In this document: one piece after another, positions 1 through 10,426 of the stretch
Numbering within the stretch: position 1 is the stretch's first letter
Layout: every line of letters starts with the position of its first letter
Assembly: GCA_039105265.1 (NCBI GenBank)
Contig: JAPFFF010000022.1
Coordinates: 1,674,001-1,738,000, forward strand
Direction: 5' to 3'
Origin: Tritrichomonas musculus
Lineage: Eukaryota > Parabasalia > Tritrichomonadida > Tritrichomonadidae
Length of the DNA: 64,000 bases
The notes under the pieces: model-generated
Seen by the model: the letters and a program-made list of their open reading frames with translations, nothing else
What the model was told of the DNA's origin: nothing
Databases searched by the model: none
Program-made: the position numbers and the translations under genes

Positions 1-290
1 GCGTTAATTCCGACATTGAAATAATTATCAGCACCATTCCATGTGAGTATACTATTAGCATCTTTCTTACTAACGTTGAACAGATCTAGACACTCCAATT
101 TATGTTTTAGGGTAAAACACATAAAATAATCATATTCGAATTCGATTACATCATCTTCTGTCGTTATCAATAGATCTCTCGTGTTTATCGAAGCGACATG
201 ATATTCAATGTACTCACAATTCCATGGTATGTTAATGTTTGCTTGTAAATGACTGTAGTCCGGTCCGGTACTTTGTAACGATAACAGCAT
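1..290 (-). CDS. Penton-like minor capsid protein, partial (N-terminal 96 residues)
   Basis: Reading leftwards from an ATG at 290 the frame is open to the window edge. It starts MLLSLQSTGPDYSHLQ and continues with INIPWNCEYIEYHVASI. This aligns with the start of the 51745-52455 protein of element B (MLVSVQST..., INLDIPWKCKYVKYYVSSI), which resembles the penton-type minor capsid proteins of Polintons. The gene lies head-to-head with the fibre-like gene, with only 15 bases between the two likely starts, and the same arrangement is found in element B. Penton function is inferred from position, size of the B homologue and the general Polinton gene set. The C-terminal part is outside the window. 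Confidence 0.7.
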   Translation of the reverse strand, partial: MLLSLQSTGPDYSHLQANINIPWNCEYIEYHVASINTRDLLITTEDDVIEFEYDYFMCFTLKHKLECLDLFNVSKKDANSILTWNGADNYFNVGIN

Positions 291-305
291 TTTATGTTAA
301 ATAAA

Positions 306-3300
306 ATGATTACCCCATTAGCTGTGCGTGCAATGGCATTGAAAGATCGCGGTTACAAAATCAAAGTCAGAGACGATGAATTGAAGATCACCAAAGACAG
401 TAAAGTTGATGATGTTCGTATCAATTGTATCTACACCAAGAACGAAATCGATGAGCTGATTAAAAACACCAAATCAGAGATTAATGATAACTCACTATTC
501 GAACTCCGCGAATCCAATCAACTGTATCTATATAAACCATCATTGATCACTCAATCAAGTAAGTACTATGAGATGATATGGAATATCGATCCGAACTATG
601 AAATTCCATTACAGTTAGAATTCGAATTCAAAGACCATCTGTTTGGTCATACATGGTCATTGATATGGGATGGTCATTCATGGACCGGAAACAACGTCGT
701 GAACCTATCATTCAATAAACAGTCAACCGTTAGAAACAACAATGGAAGTCCAGCGATAGTAGTTCGTCACAATGATTACATCGCTAAATGGATCCGATGT
801 TTCGTAGATACCGTCAAAGACTCAGACAACTATGCTACTATATTATCCAAATACGTTACAAACTGGAGAGTAATGTACGCTGATGGAACCATCATCAACG
901 TATCTGATGATAACGTTAAACTCGGTGAATCACCTCATTACGATAACATCGATGTTCAACAATTCGGTGTTAAAGTATCTAACGACGTATCCAGTAAGAA
1001 CATGTTGTACGTACTAGCTGATATCAATATCAACGGTTTTGTAACTCCATTGAAGTGGGATCTGAACATAACTACTCCAATCAACCTTCATTATCTGAAT
1101 ACTCGTGACAACAACCCTGTTATAGAGTCATTCACATACATCCGCGAAGTCAAACACTCGAACAAGTCTATTCCAGAAGAGAATACCAATAACGACATTC
1201 ACATCTATATCGAGAAAGAGTATTTCGAACAGAAACCAGATACCGCTGATGAGACGTACAATCCATTCGATATCATGATCACTCAACAGTTCTATGAAGT
1301 CAAACCAGATCCACGTGAATGTACTACCATCACCACTGATAATAACATCTACTCATCTAAGATCATATGGGCTGATAACATCATGACAATGCGTAGAGAT
1401 CTGAACGTAGTTGGTGGTACCGTTGACGTACTTGCATATGACTACTCAGTGTTACGTGCTATCATCAATGGTATCCAAGAACAACTTCGTTTACAAGCTG
1501 CGTATAACGAGTACATTGATTCTATTCGTAAAGGTTTAGCGATTGCTAGTGACATAATCACGATACATTCAGGTGCAGTGAATATGGTTAAAGATCTATC
1601 AACTCTATCCATGACAGGTGAGAACATGAACATCAACACATATCGAACTGAAGACTTTACATTCCCTGGAATGGGTGGACCGAATGATGATTACCCCGGC
1701 GGTAAACAACCGATTAGTGGTAAATTCCTCCTCGATATGGATACTAGCGCTGCTGGTCAAGTACTGAAACGATTCATTCCAACACAGACTGAGATTCCAG
1801 CAGCTACATCATCGTTAACTGCTACTGATTTGGTACTAAACGCGATGAACTCGTTAACTCAGATCGGAACTACAACCACGACATTAATTGCTGGTGGATT
1901 AACATTAGATCGAGTACCGGAAATGATTGATGGTGTAAGAGTTATTCAACAATCGATACAAACTATTACTGATTCAGTTCGCGAATTGCGTCGTAGATGG
2001 AGAGAATATAGAGATAACACCATTGTTGATCACACAGTCGAAAACACTGATGAGATGGAACTAGATGATTTAGATGATGAAACACCAACAACGAGATTAA
2101 CTCATGATACATCCACTAACGCCGGTACTGGATTTGGTGATCATAATCTGGAATCATTATCGAATCTCACTGATGAAGAGTTGTTAGCGTTGAACTCATC
2201 TGATGTCCATGTTGATCAGATCGGTAATGATCTCATACTCATAACGAGTGTAACTACTGGTGAAGTGGTTTATATCAGAAGACGTGATCATGTACAATCA
2301 ATAACGACTCCAGAACGTATCAGATTCAATAGCAGACGTCGTGTAGATACCACCTCAACATGGTCTTATGATGGACGAACCGCGTTAGAAATAGAACAGA
2401 TGTTATTGGCTGATCGAATCCTATTCGAGAATACACATCCTGAACTCCAATTCGTTAGAAACAGTGATGTAGATACCGGTGTTGATTGGACTGAAGTGAG
2501 AGATTCGAGTGGTAGAACTGTTGCGATCATCGATATAACCATGCTGACTCGTACATCAGTTGACAGTGATGGAATATCTGTTAACAGTCATGGATCATCC
2601 GTTAACGTTAACTCAGATGGTATTCACGTAAATGATGAAACTCGTGAACTCATCGCTAATGAATACAATGTAGTGGTTGTCAATCACGAACTTACTCCAA
2701 CGGATGATGCTGATGTAGTCATCCCTGGAACCACTATCACACTTGGTGATATCGAACAGATGGATTGGTTTCAACGTCATAGACTCGCTAATGAGATCCA
2801 TGGATTAAGATTCAGAGATTCGCGAAGCGAACTTGGTTCAACCAACAATGATGATCACACAGAAGTGGTTTACAAAAACAATGTTATTGGAGTTATCGAT
2901 CGACGACATATCAATCAAGTAACCATCAATGATAATCAAATCACTCTCACTAATCCCGATAATCAATTAACACTCACTGATCATGATATTCAATGGATGA
3001 GGGATCACGATGAACAACATCGATCAACATTACGTGGATTCATATCGAACATCAACAACCGATTTGAAGAGATCAACATGGATATGGAGTGGTTACTAGA
3101 TCATCCGTCATTGACTGATCGTTATGTAGTCTGTAGAGGTTCACGTATATTGGTTCCGATAGTAGATGCTGTGTTGTATATACCACGATCGATTCGCAAA
3201 GCTAGTACTTACTCATTAGAGGGTGAATCCATACCAAATAAACTCAGTCTACAACCTATTATCGATTGGTGTAAGAGTACTGAATCTGATATATCGATTC

Positions 3301-6300
3301 CAGATGATAGTAACGAAGCTGTATCATTGAACTCATGCGTCAACATATGTAAGACATTTCGTGATACTATTAAGGGTCCATTAGAGTTGTTATCGTATAA
3401 GATTCAAGAGGTTGAATCCAATCAACCATCTACTAGCGGAGATAGCGAATTCGATACCATCGATGGTTATCCCTCATATTACGTCAAACATAGTGATATC
3501 ACCACATATGAACCAACATCAACTGATTCAGTTCAAGATCCAGTCATCATCATGAAGATATCATTACCAAGTGAACTCAAGAGTAGGTTTACTACAACGG
3601 TTGATGTGTTCAAGATTCATATGCGAAATCTATTGATATTGGATTGGCAAGGGAATGTGTTGAACGATTTCATCATATCATTCGATAACGGTAAATTCAT
3701 ATGTCCGGAGTTGACTCATAACAAAGCTCGTGATTGCTACACATACTCGACTCGTGAACGTGATGATCCAGAGATCATGTTCGATAAAGACCTCAACATA
3801 GAACCATACTCATGGTATCTCAATGGTGACATGACCATTCATAACTTACTGAATGATGACTCATTAGTATCACGTAAACCAGTTATCAAATGCGATATCA
3901 TCGATGCGAAGAACGCGTTGAGATTACAAGAATCTGATGTCTACTATTTCTATCGTCCGTCAATGATCACTTATGATGAACATGTTAAGTACATGGATAC
4001 ATTCGGATCAGAAACATTGGAGTATGAATGTGAGTGTTATAAGATGATTTATAAGATACCATCTACATATGAGATACCAACTAATCTGACATTCAAGTTC
4101 AGTGAATACTGTTTCGGTAATAAATGGTCGTTAACGTGGGATGGTAATAAATGGATCGGTGATGATATTCAAGGTCGATTCCAGAGTAAGATCATCAGTA
4201 AGTGTCAGAAACGTGATCCAAAACCAGATAACTATGGTTCAACTGGTTGTATCATAGCTGTTAAACGAGATACATTGAATAGTAGAGCGATTCATGAAAC
4301 AAACTCGAATGGACTAGCATATTCGTTACTTCGTACATGTATGCGTGATGATGGTGGTGTATACGAACCGTATATCAAATTCAAAGATGGTTCTGTCGTT
4401 AACGGATCTGATTATTTATTGAGTATTGGTTTCACATCAGCTGATTCATCAGTTAAGTTGGATGGATATGATCTTGCTTCAGTATCATGTACTATTGGTA
4501 ATTACTCGACATCGAAGTTGAATATCAGTGATATCGAACAGTTATATCTCGATCTGGTTCTACCTGGACAAGAACTCGTTAATCGATTGTCTTTCACGAT
4601 TGATGGTGATGAAGTTCATCGTAGTGGTACCAACGACAATGGTTACGTTGATTTGAAAGGTGCATTGGATACAGTCGATAGAATCGGTTATGTATGGACT
4701 AAGCGATCGAAGAATGACACTGGTCGTGATATCACTTTATATCTACGTCATGACTATACTGATCCGATAGATGAAGTCAACTGGGATCCATCAACGAACG
4801 CGTTCGAGTATATCATTAAACAACAGTTCTATGAAGTATCACCGAATCCGAACGCATCTACGACACTATATACTGATTTCAACATTACATCATCGAAGAT
4901 CATCACGGCTGATAATATAACAACAATGAGATCGGATTTGAATCTAGTGACGAACAACGTTGATGTAGTATCATACGACGTCAAAGAGGTGAAGAGTAAA
5001 GTCGATGCACTTAGTTCAGAAATGGTTGATCAACAATCGAAGACCAAGTATCTACAGAAAGAGGTTGACAAGATCGATATGAAAGCTAATGTTGGTATCG
5101 CGTTGGGTGTAGCTGGATGTGTACTAGGTGCTACTGGATTGGGTGTCGCTGGTAAAGCGTTGTCGTTCGCATCGAAAGGTGTTGCTAATACAGTCGGTCG
5201 TGAGTTGGTGAATACTGTTACGAAGGTTAGTGATGTTGGTACTGATGTCGTTACAGACATGGCTGGTAAGTTGGTTGATGAGTTACCGGATATTGGTGCT
5301 GATATATTCTTCGGTGATATGGTTTCAGTACCAGTTAGTCGAATGATGAAATCGCGAACGGTGTTATCGAATACAGATAAACTGAATAAGATAATCGAAT
5401 GGTGTGATCAAGAGTACGTACCAGTTGAAGATATGACGTTCACTGATGAACTAGATGATCCATCTAAAGTTGCTATGACGTTGACATCAACGATGGATAT
5501 GTGTAAACGATTCAGACATACGATGAAACCGATGATCAAGACACTAGCACAGACAATGCAGTTATCGAGAGATGATGTCATTGATATTGTTGGTAAGATT
5601 GATGGTATAGACAAGAACGTCAAACTCGTTGCGGAAGATATTATCACTGATGGATCGATCAGAGTTAAACTCATGGTAAGAACAATAAGTGAGTTCAATG
5701 ATGTTGATTATGATGAACAGTATGTTTCGTTAACGATCACTAATGGTGTCATATCTGAATATAATGGTACTGATACATTTCCATCAGCTACAATGGATGA
5801 CTCTTCAACGCAGATCACTATATCGAATCCACAACACGTTCAAGTCACTGGTATCACGATTAAAGAGAACACATTGATCAGACACATGGAGTTCACTACT
5901 AACGATATAGCGTATACATGTGATGTAGATGCGTTACAAAAGAAGATAGATTCATTACATGATCAACTCGAACAGAATGATAAGTCATTGGCTACTACAC
6001 TGAATGAGTTTCCGACAGTAGATGAAGTTAACACAGCGTTGGATACAGTTAAGAATGAATCTGATATCAAATATCGAAACAAAAATGATTTGATATATAA
6101 AGATGCTGTCGATGTACCTTTTGAAAATGTACAAGATAGTTCGGGATCATGGGAGGTCAAAATCAAATTGATCAGTGGAATTCGCCTTGTTGGAACAATA
6201 TCAAATAACGATGGTTTTGTAAAAGAGTTTGATTATTTGTTTGATTATAATGGTGATATTACTGAAGATGGAGATGTTAATGTCGCTTTTGAAATTGATG

Positions 6301-7025
6301 GAACAACTTACTACTTAACTTATTATAAAAGTGATAGTAATGGTCTGTGCTTTTATATCGATAATGGGGAAGACTATTTCAATACCAAATTAATATTAGC
6401 GGAAAGAATATTGAAACAAGATAAAATAGCATTGAAAAGTGAGATTCCTGAACCTGTTGATTTGACCAATTATGCTACTATGGGTGATCTCGATGGATAT
6501 GCGTTGAAGAGTGAGTTGGATAAATATGCTAAATCTCATCAAGATCTAGCCAAGTTAGTAGGTGATAATGTCGCTAAAATCGTAACAATGAACAGTCAGA
6601 TATCAAATCTACAGCAAGAGAATGAATCATTAAAAGCTAGGTTAGACGCGTTAGTGAATAAATTAACACGAATCAAGTACACATTCAACATAACGAATAG
6701 TAATACCATTCATTATCAATTCGAGAAACAACTTGACGAATATGACGGAACACTCTATTTGACTTATAATGAAACCAGAGATAATGTTACCAGTGTTAAA
6801 GAAATCAAAATCAGTATATCATTCAACGTTAATAATTCACCTAAGTTTGAATATCAATGTGAACCAACTAAGATCTGGTTAAACAATATTGAATTTCCAT
6901 TAAGTAGTAGCAATCTCATGATCAATGCAACAGTTAATTACATATTGATTAACTCGTCATTCTTTACATCAAATGGTATCTTAGCTGAAGATAACACGAA
7001 GAATGAGATACATTCATTGGCGTAA
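306..7025 (+). CDS. Giant fibre-like virion protein (about 2239 aa)
   Basis: Very long protein homologous to the 1819 aa protein of element B. The start at 306 (MITPLA) is preferred over 294 because it matches the B homologue's start and keeps a 15 bp gap to the divergent penton gene. An N-terminal block (about residues 70-400) is repeated at about 1075-1560: both copies carry a YKPS/YRPS motif, an FG-(H/N)-xWSL segment and a QQFYEV motif. A Gly/Ala-rich hydrophobic segment lies near 1596-1622. The C-terminal part has a YALKSEL-type repeat (about 2065), as in trimeric phage tail-fibre shafts, then a coiled coil (about 2098-2120) and a distal head. A host-attachment fibre is inferred from this architecture. 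No enzymatic motif was seen. Confidence 0.75.
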   Translation: MITPLAVRAMALKDRGYKIKVRDDELKITKDSKVDDVRINCIYTKNEIDELIKNTKSEINDNSLFELRESNQLYLYKPSLITQSSKYYEMIWNIDPNYEIPLQLEFEFKDHLFGHTWSLIWDGHSWTGNNVVNLSFNKQSTVRNNNGSPAIVVRHNDYIAKWIRCFVDTVKDSDNYATILSKYVTNWRVMYADGTIINVSDDNVKLGESPHYDNIDVQQFGVKVSNDVSSKNMLYVLADININGFVTPLKWDLNITTPINLHYLNTRDNNPVIESFTYIREVKHSNKSIPEENTNNDIHIYIEKEYFEQKPDTADETYNPFDIMITQQFYEVKPDPRECTTITTDNNIYSSKIIWADNIMTMRRDLNVVGGTVDVLAYDYSVLRAIINGIQEQLRLQAAYNEYIDSIRKGLAIASDIITIHSGAVNMVKDLSTLSMTGENMNINTYRTEDFTFPGMGGPNDDYPGGKQPISGKFLLDMDTSAAGQVLKRFIPTQTEIPAATSSLTATDLVLNAMNSLTQIGTTTTTLIAGGLTLDRVPEMIDGVRVIQQSIQTITDSVRELRRRWREYRDNTIVDHTVENTDEMELDDLDDETPTTRLTHDTSTNAGTGFGDHNLESLSNLTDEELLALNSSDVHVDQIGNDLILITSVTTGEVVYIRRRDHVQSITTPERIRFNSRRRVDTTSTWSYDGRTALEIEQMLLADRILFENTHPELQFVRNSDVDTGVDWTEVRDSSGRTVAIIDITMLTRTSVDSDGISVNSHGSSVNVNSDGIHVNDETRELIANEYNVVVVNHELTPTDDADVVIPGTTITLGDIEQMDWFQRHRLANEIHGLRFRDSRSELGSTNNDDHTEVVYKNNVIGVIDRRHINQVTINDNQITLTNPDNQLTLTDHDIQWMRDHDEQHRSTLRGFISNINNRFEEINMDMEWLLDHPSLTDRYVVCRGSRILVPIVDAVLYIPRSIRKASTYSLEGESIPNKLSLQPIIDWCKSTESDISIPDDSNEAVSLNSCVNICKTFRDTIKGPLELLSYKIQEVESNQPSTSGDSEFDTIDGYPSYYVKHSDITTYEPTSTDSVQDPVIIMKISLPSELKSRFTTTVDVFKIHMRNLLILDWQGNVLNDFIISFDNGKFICPELTHNKARDCYTYSTRERDDPEIMFDKDLNIEPYSWYLNGDMTIHNLLNDDSLVSRKPVIKCDIIDAKNALRLQESDVYYFYRPSMITYDEHVKYMDTFGSETLEYECECYKMIYKIPSTYEIPTNLTFKFSEYCFGNKWSLTWDGNKWIGDDIQGRFQSKIISKCQKRDPKPDNYGSTGCIIAVKRDTLNSRAIHETNSNGLAYSLLRTCMRDDGGVYEPYIKFKDGSVVNGSDYLLSIGFTSADSSVKLDGYDLASVSCTIGNYSTSKLNISDIEQLYLDLVLPGQELVNRLSFTIDGDEVHRSGTNDNGYVDLKGALDTVDRIGYVWTKRSKNDTGRDITLYLRHDYTDPIDEVNWDPSTNAFEYIIKQQFYEVSPNPNASTTLYTDFNITSSKIITADNITTMRSDLNLVTNNVDVVSYDVKEVKSKVDALSSEMVDQQSKTKYLQKEVDKIDMKANVGIALGVAGCVLGATGLGVAGKALSFASKGVANTVGRELVNTVTKVSDVGTDVVTDMAGKLVDELPDIGADIFFGDMVSVPVSRMMKSRTVLSNTDKLNKIIEWCDQEYVPVEDMTFTDELDDPSKVAMTLTSTMDMCKRFRHTMKPMIKTLAQTMQLSRDDVIDIVGKIDGIDKNVKLVAEDIITDGSIRVKLMVRTISEFNDVDYDEQYVSLTITNGVISEYNGTDTFPSATMDDSSTQITISNPQHVQVTGITIKENTLIRHMEFTTNDIAYTCDVDALQKKIDSLHDQLEQNDKSLATTLNEFPTVDEVNTALDTVKNESDIKYRNKNDLIYKDAVDVPFENVQDSSGSWEVKIKLISGIRLVGTISNNDGFVKEFDYLFDYNGDITEDGDVNVAFEIDGTTYYLTYYKSDSNGLCFYIDNGEDYFNTKLILAERILKQDKIALKSEIPEPVDLTNYATMGDLDGYALKSELDKYAKSHQDLAKLVGDNVAKIVTMNSQISNLQQENESLKARLDALVNKLTRIKYTFNITNSNTIHYQFEKQLDEYDGTLYLTYNETRDNVTSVKEIKISISFNVNNSPKFEYQCEPTKIWLNNIEFPLSSSNLMINATVNYILINSSFFTSNGILAEDNTKNEIHSLA

Positions 7026-7055
7026 CCAAAAATAGATGAATCGTTATTTTTGAAC

Positions 7056-7583
7056 TCATACGACGACGTACTTCAGACATAAGTGATATACATTGACGAG
7101 ATCGTTGAACTCTTTGTTATAGACTTGTTTGAAGTCAGTGACTATCTCACCAGACTCAGTAACGATCTTAATAGCATCGATCTTCTGTATTGGTGATACT
7201 TTCGCGACACAACATCCAGGATTGTCATCAGTGTATATCTCAACATCACCACCTGTAACTGATTTGATGATTGATGCTAGATCTTGTTGTGGAACGATGA
7301 TAGTATGTTTACTGATGAGATTACTGATCAGAGCTTTGTCTTGATCGTGTAGTATCTTCGCGTATGTTTCTAGAATGAGTGATCGGACATCAACTTTCTC
7401 TAACTCCGTTGACGGTGCATCATTAAGTGTAATATCACGAGTGATGACTATATCTTCTTTACCATCATCACGTTTATTGATGAAGATGTTGTTATTGATA
7501 TTGTTATTGGATTGCGATGCTGATGTCAGTTCGAGTGAAACATTTGCATTGACTCCAGTGTTGAGATTTCGCTTTTTAATCAT
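7056..7583 (-). CDS. Conserved Maverick virion-module protein (MIKKR family)
   Basis: About 175 residues, starting MIKKRNLNTG at 7583; this start is chosen because the element B homologue (44651-45175) begins with the same MIKKR. A low-complexity Ser/Asn stretch is followed by a highly conserved KRDDGKEDIVITRDI block, and the C-terminal half contains CCVAKVSPIQKIDAI, also conserved in B. It lies between the fibre-like and capsid-side genes in both elements, so a structural or assembly role is likely. No known domain was recognised. Confidence 0.75.
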   Translation of the reverse strand: MIKKRNLNTGVNANVSLELTSASQSNNNINNNIFINKRDDGKEDIVITRDITLNDAPSTELEKVDVRSLILETYAKILHDQDKALISNLISKHTIIVPQQDLASIIKSVTGGDVEIYTDDNPGCCVAKVSPIQKIDAIKIVTESGEIVTDFKQVYNKEFNDLVNVYHLCLKYVVV

Positions 7584-7616
7584 TTCATTGATTTTAAAAT
7601 ACATGGAATCCGTTGA

Positions 7617-7805
7617 TCAATACGAGTTAACATCATCTTTATAGAGTATCAACTGTTTAGCATTGACTCGTTTCGATGATCCATCTGTTGCTGATAGATT
7701 CTCTTTCTTATGAGTTGGAGGATGACAATATTCGGGTTTCGTTATCGGAGGAGTCGGAGTCGTGTGTTGTTTATGAGACATTACTTGAACTGATTTACCG
7801 GACAT
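7617..7805 (-). CDS. Small hypothetical protein
   Basis: Short frame of 62 codons (MSGKSVQVMSHKQ...) in the gap between the MIKKR-family gene and the major capsid gene. Element B has a 144 aa gene at the same place, but resemblance is limited to a proline-rich centre. The frame is compactly spaced with its neighbours, which supports it being real. Function unknown. Confidence 0.45.
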   Translation of the reverse strand: MSGKSVQVMSHKQHTTPTPPITKPEYCHPPTHKKENLSATDGSSKRVNAKQLILYKDDVNSY

Positions 7806-7892
7806 TTAATGAAAAATAAACTGATACAACAGAGTTCATAAATGAAGGTACTTAGATGAATTCTATTAAATATAGATTGACATCAATTTCAT

Positions 7893-9509
7893 TTAACGAC
7901 TCGTTATGTCATATGGACCTAATTCAACAACGGGTGGGAGACCATTTGGTTGAACATGAATGGATATGACAGTATCTTGAAGTAACGCCATAACAGGTGG
8001 AGTTGTCATAGCTTGTTGAACGAAATCATTGGCGTCATTACCACCAGCACCATCTGGTACGGTAGCGGGTAGATCGCATACGATTTCATATGTGATTGGA
8101 GTGTTAGATGTCTGACCTTGTTGGAATGTGTTATCGGTTTCAGTTGGGAGTCCGATGAAGAATGATGTTCTATCATAGCTAACTCTTCCAGTACTAATAC
8201 TAGCAGCCCTTGGATTCGTTAATGATTGAACCACCTCTTTATTGAGTCCAGTCTGTTCACCGTTAACATTCATAGCGTTCTGACATAATTCAATGAACAT
8301 GGGATCGGAACCATCTGTAGCGAATGGAATTGTTGGAACAACACCGTAACCACCACATCGTAATTGGAAATTACTGAACTGTGGATTCTTGAATATAGTA
8401 TGATGAGTTGGAGCTAACGGAAACAGAAAGAATATTGAATCAACAAATCGTGGAGTGATTGTTTGAGTACTTGAACAACGACCAGCATGATTGAGTGGTT
8501 TACTCATGGTTGTGAATGTCAATATCTGAGTTGGAAAGATGAGTTCTTGTTGTGTGTATCGTTGAACGAGTGATTGATATATATCTCCATCAATACCGAA
8601 ATTTGGTATAACACTATAACTGTCAACAATCTCATAATCACGATCAACTGTAAGAGTTATCTGCGCAGTAGTAAGATTCTCTGCACCATTGTTACTATTC
8701 CATATAGTAGCTGGATCTCCGATTTGAGTGAATTCGTTAGTAATGGGATTTATATTGAATTGAATGAAATTAACTGGATCATGTACTAAATCATCATGTA
8801 TACCAACTGGACACCAAACCAAACCCTGTGTACCGAACATAACTTTGAGTTCTAATTTACCTGCGAATGAGGGTAAGTATTTGATGTTACTTAATGGTAG
8901 GAATCGTCTGAGATCGATCTTCAATGGGATCGTGATATTATGATAATCTTGATTCGCGTTTTGAAGTGATAAGAAGTATCCACAACGAGCTTGATCGAAT
9001 TTGCGTTTAAATATATCTTTATGACGAACTTTGGAGTAGATATCAGCTTGTTTTGATGTTTCGTTAGCACCACATGCTGTGATGAATGACTCTTCAGGAC
9101 CGAAGTTCTGAGTGTAAATAGAGATACCATTAGCTAAGATTTCATATTTTTCGACTGAATCCATAGCATCTTTGAATCCGATCCATATACCATTAAAATC
9201 ATGACCATGCATATTATCTAAAGCTGTTACAATAGCTGCACTCAAATGCGCGTTCGGAATGTGTAGTTTAGCTTTGATGAATCCGTTATAGATATCAGCA
9301 GTGTTATCACATGTTGGACTGATAATGAATGTAGTGAATGAACCAGCATGAATAGGTGTTGATGGACTGTACGAAGCTTGCGCATCGATAACGTACTTCT
9401 TGTTAGTGTCTGACATGGCTATAGCATTATCGACTATATCGAAATAGCTAGCCACTTGAGTATTTACTTCAGCTGATGTCTTGTGAAAGACTTCGTTGTT
9501 GAATGTCAT
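7893..9509 (-). CDS. Major capsid protein (double jelly-roll type)
   Basis: 538 residues, colinear over its length with the 560 aa protein of element B. Shared blocks include TSAEVxTQxASYFD at the N-terminus, TADIYNGFI, DLRRFLPLSNIKYLP around residue 200, and MPP/LPP near the end with V-x-x-GPYD. The DLRRFLPLSN...FAGKLELK stretch is typical of Polinton and adenovirus-like major capsid proteins of the double jelly-roll fold. It would form the hexons of an icosahedral capsid. It is flanked by small virion-type genes and followed at some distance by the ATPase, the usual morphogenesis module. Fold assignment is by recognition of family motifs, not by a structural search. Confidence 0.88.
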   Translation of the reverse strand: MTFNNEVFHKTSAEVNTQVASYFDIVDNAIAMSDTNKKYVIDAQASYSPSTPIHAGSFTTFIISPTCDNTADIYNGFIKAKLHIPNAHLSAAIVTALDNMHGHDFNGIWIGFKDAMDSVEKYEILANGISIYTQNFGPEESFITACGANETSKQADIYSKVRHKDIFKRKFDQARCGYFLSLQNANQDYHNITIPLKIDLRRFLPLSNIKYLPSFAGKLELKVMFGTQGLVWCPVGIHDDLVHDPVNFIQFNINPITNEFTQIGDPATIWNSNNGAENLTTAQITLTVDRDYEIVDSYSVIPNFGIDGDIYQSLVQRYTQQELIFPTQILTFTTMSKPLNHAGRCSSTQTITPRFVDSIFFLFPLAPTHHTIFKNPQFSNFQLRCGGYGVVPTIPFATDGSDPMFIELCQNAMNVNGEQTGLNKEVVQSLTNPRAASISTGRVSYDRTSFFIGLPTETDNTFQQGQTSNTPITYEIVCDLPATVPDGAGGNDANDFVQQAMTTPPVMALLQDTVISIHVQPNGLPPVVELGPYDITSR

Positions 9510-9554
9510 TTACTTGACAGAAAAATATGATGGTTTAAGTCGACGGATTCATAC

Positions 9555-10154
9555 TTAGCGTCGTATACGTGATCGAAATATGGGTTGTTCAATGACTGGT
9601 TCAGGTTCAACTGGTTGTGGTTGTGGTTCAGGTTCAACTGGTTTCGATTCAACTGGTTCTGGTTCAACTGACTCTGGAAACATTTCCGGTACATATCGAC
9701 TACGAATACGCGATTTCGATAACTCTTTGTTGACGACATGTTTGATATACTGTTTCTGCTCTTTCTTGAATCTATCATTGCGGATCTCTTCACCGAGATT
9801 ACGTAACTGTTCGAGTATTTCGAGATTAATCGTTGAATCTGGTCTTGTTGATGGAATCGTACTACTAGATGTTCGCGGTCTACGTTGTTTGATTACAGGT
9901 GGTGATGGTGTTGATTCAGTTTCAGACTCGACATCGTTAGTAACATCGACAGACTGTTTATCAGCATCGACATCGACAGACTGTTTATCAACATCGTTAT
10001 TGGTTTGATCTACTAATTTAGTCTCCCTCAACCTGACTATATATTTACCTTCTTTTTTAGTCGGAAACACTTCATATTCAGGATCTTCAATCCCTTGCAA
10101 CCATTGTTGAATGATTTGATTTCGTTTCACTCCACGTACGTACTTAGAACTCAT
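9555..10154 (-). CDS. Lys/Pro-rich virion-module protein
   Basis: 199 residues, homologous to the 178 aa protein at 41927-42463 in B. The N-terminus is conserved (KRxxxIxxWLxGxxDPxxEV followed by PTKK and KYIV). A helical segment near residues 110-150 is also conserved (EILxQLxxLGEE), and the tail is rich in Pro, Glu and Val (PEPV repeats). The charged, low-complexity middle suggests a scaffold, core or tegument-like role next to the capsid gene. No enzymatic signature was seen. Confidence 0.7.
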   Translation of the reverse strand: MSSKYVRGVKRNQIIQQWLQGIEDPEYEVFPTKKEGKYIVRLRETKLVDQTNNDVDKQSVDVDADKQSVDVTNDVESETESTPSPPVIKQRRPRTSSSTIPSTRPDSTINLEILEQLRNLGEEIRNDRFKKEQKQYIKHVVNKELSKSRIRSRYVPEMFPESVEPEPVESKPVEPEPQPQPVEPEPVIEQPIFRSRIRR

Positions 10155-10188
10155 TTGATTTTAACAAAAATATCATCACTGACAATAC

Positions 10189-10416
10189 TCACTTACGTTT
10201 GTTTTTACGAGTTTTGGATTTGCGTTTACTGGTTTTGATATATGGTACCGTTACAGCATATGTGTTAGTGTTATCATGATATTGTTTCGTTGAAGATCGC
10301 GGTCTAGTGACTTCGTTATACATGGTACTAGGTCCAGATACGATAACAGAATTACTCGATCTATATGCATTACTTCGTACTTTGCTTCCGCAAATTGTTC
10401 GATCTCTGCCACTCAT
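10189..10416 (-). CDS. Small basic protein, displaced homologue of a B gene
   Basis: 75 residues, very basic C-terminus (TSKRKSKTRKNKRK). The middle, with MYNEVT and NTNTYAVTVPYI, matches MFNEAT and NTNTYSVTFNPFI in the 144 aa protein of element B (44196-44630). In B that gene lies downstream of the capsid gene, whereas here it lies on the ATPase side of it. A small virion protein with a nucleic-acid-binding tail is a reasonable guess. Confidence 0.6.
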   Translation of the reverse strand: MSGRDRTICGSKVRSNAYRSSNSVIVSGPSTMYNEVTRPRSSTKQYHDNTNTYAVTVPYIKTSKRKSKTRKNKRK

Positions 10417-10426
10417 TTATGATTCA

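Noticed and set aside
9580-10008. 142 aa plus-strand frame rich in Ser/Gly/Thr
   Set aside because: It is the reverse-strand reading of the repetitive Pro/Glu-rich tail of the real minus-strand gene.
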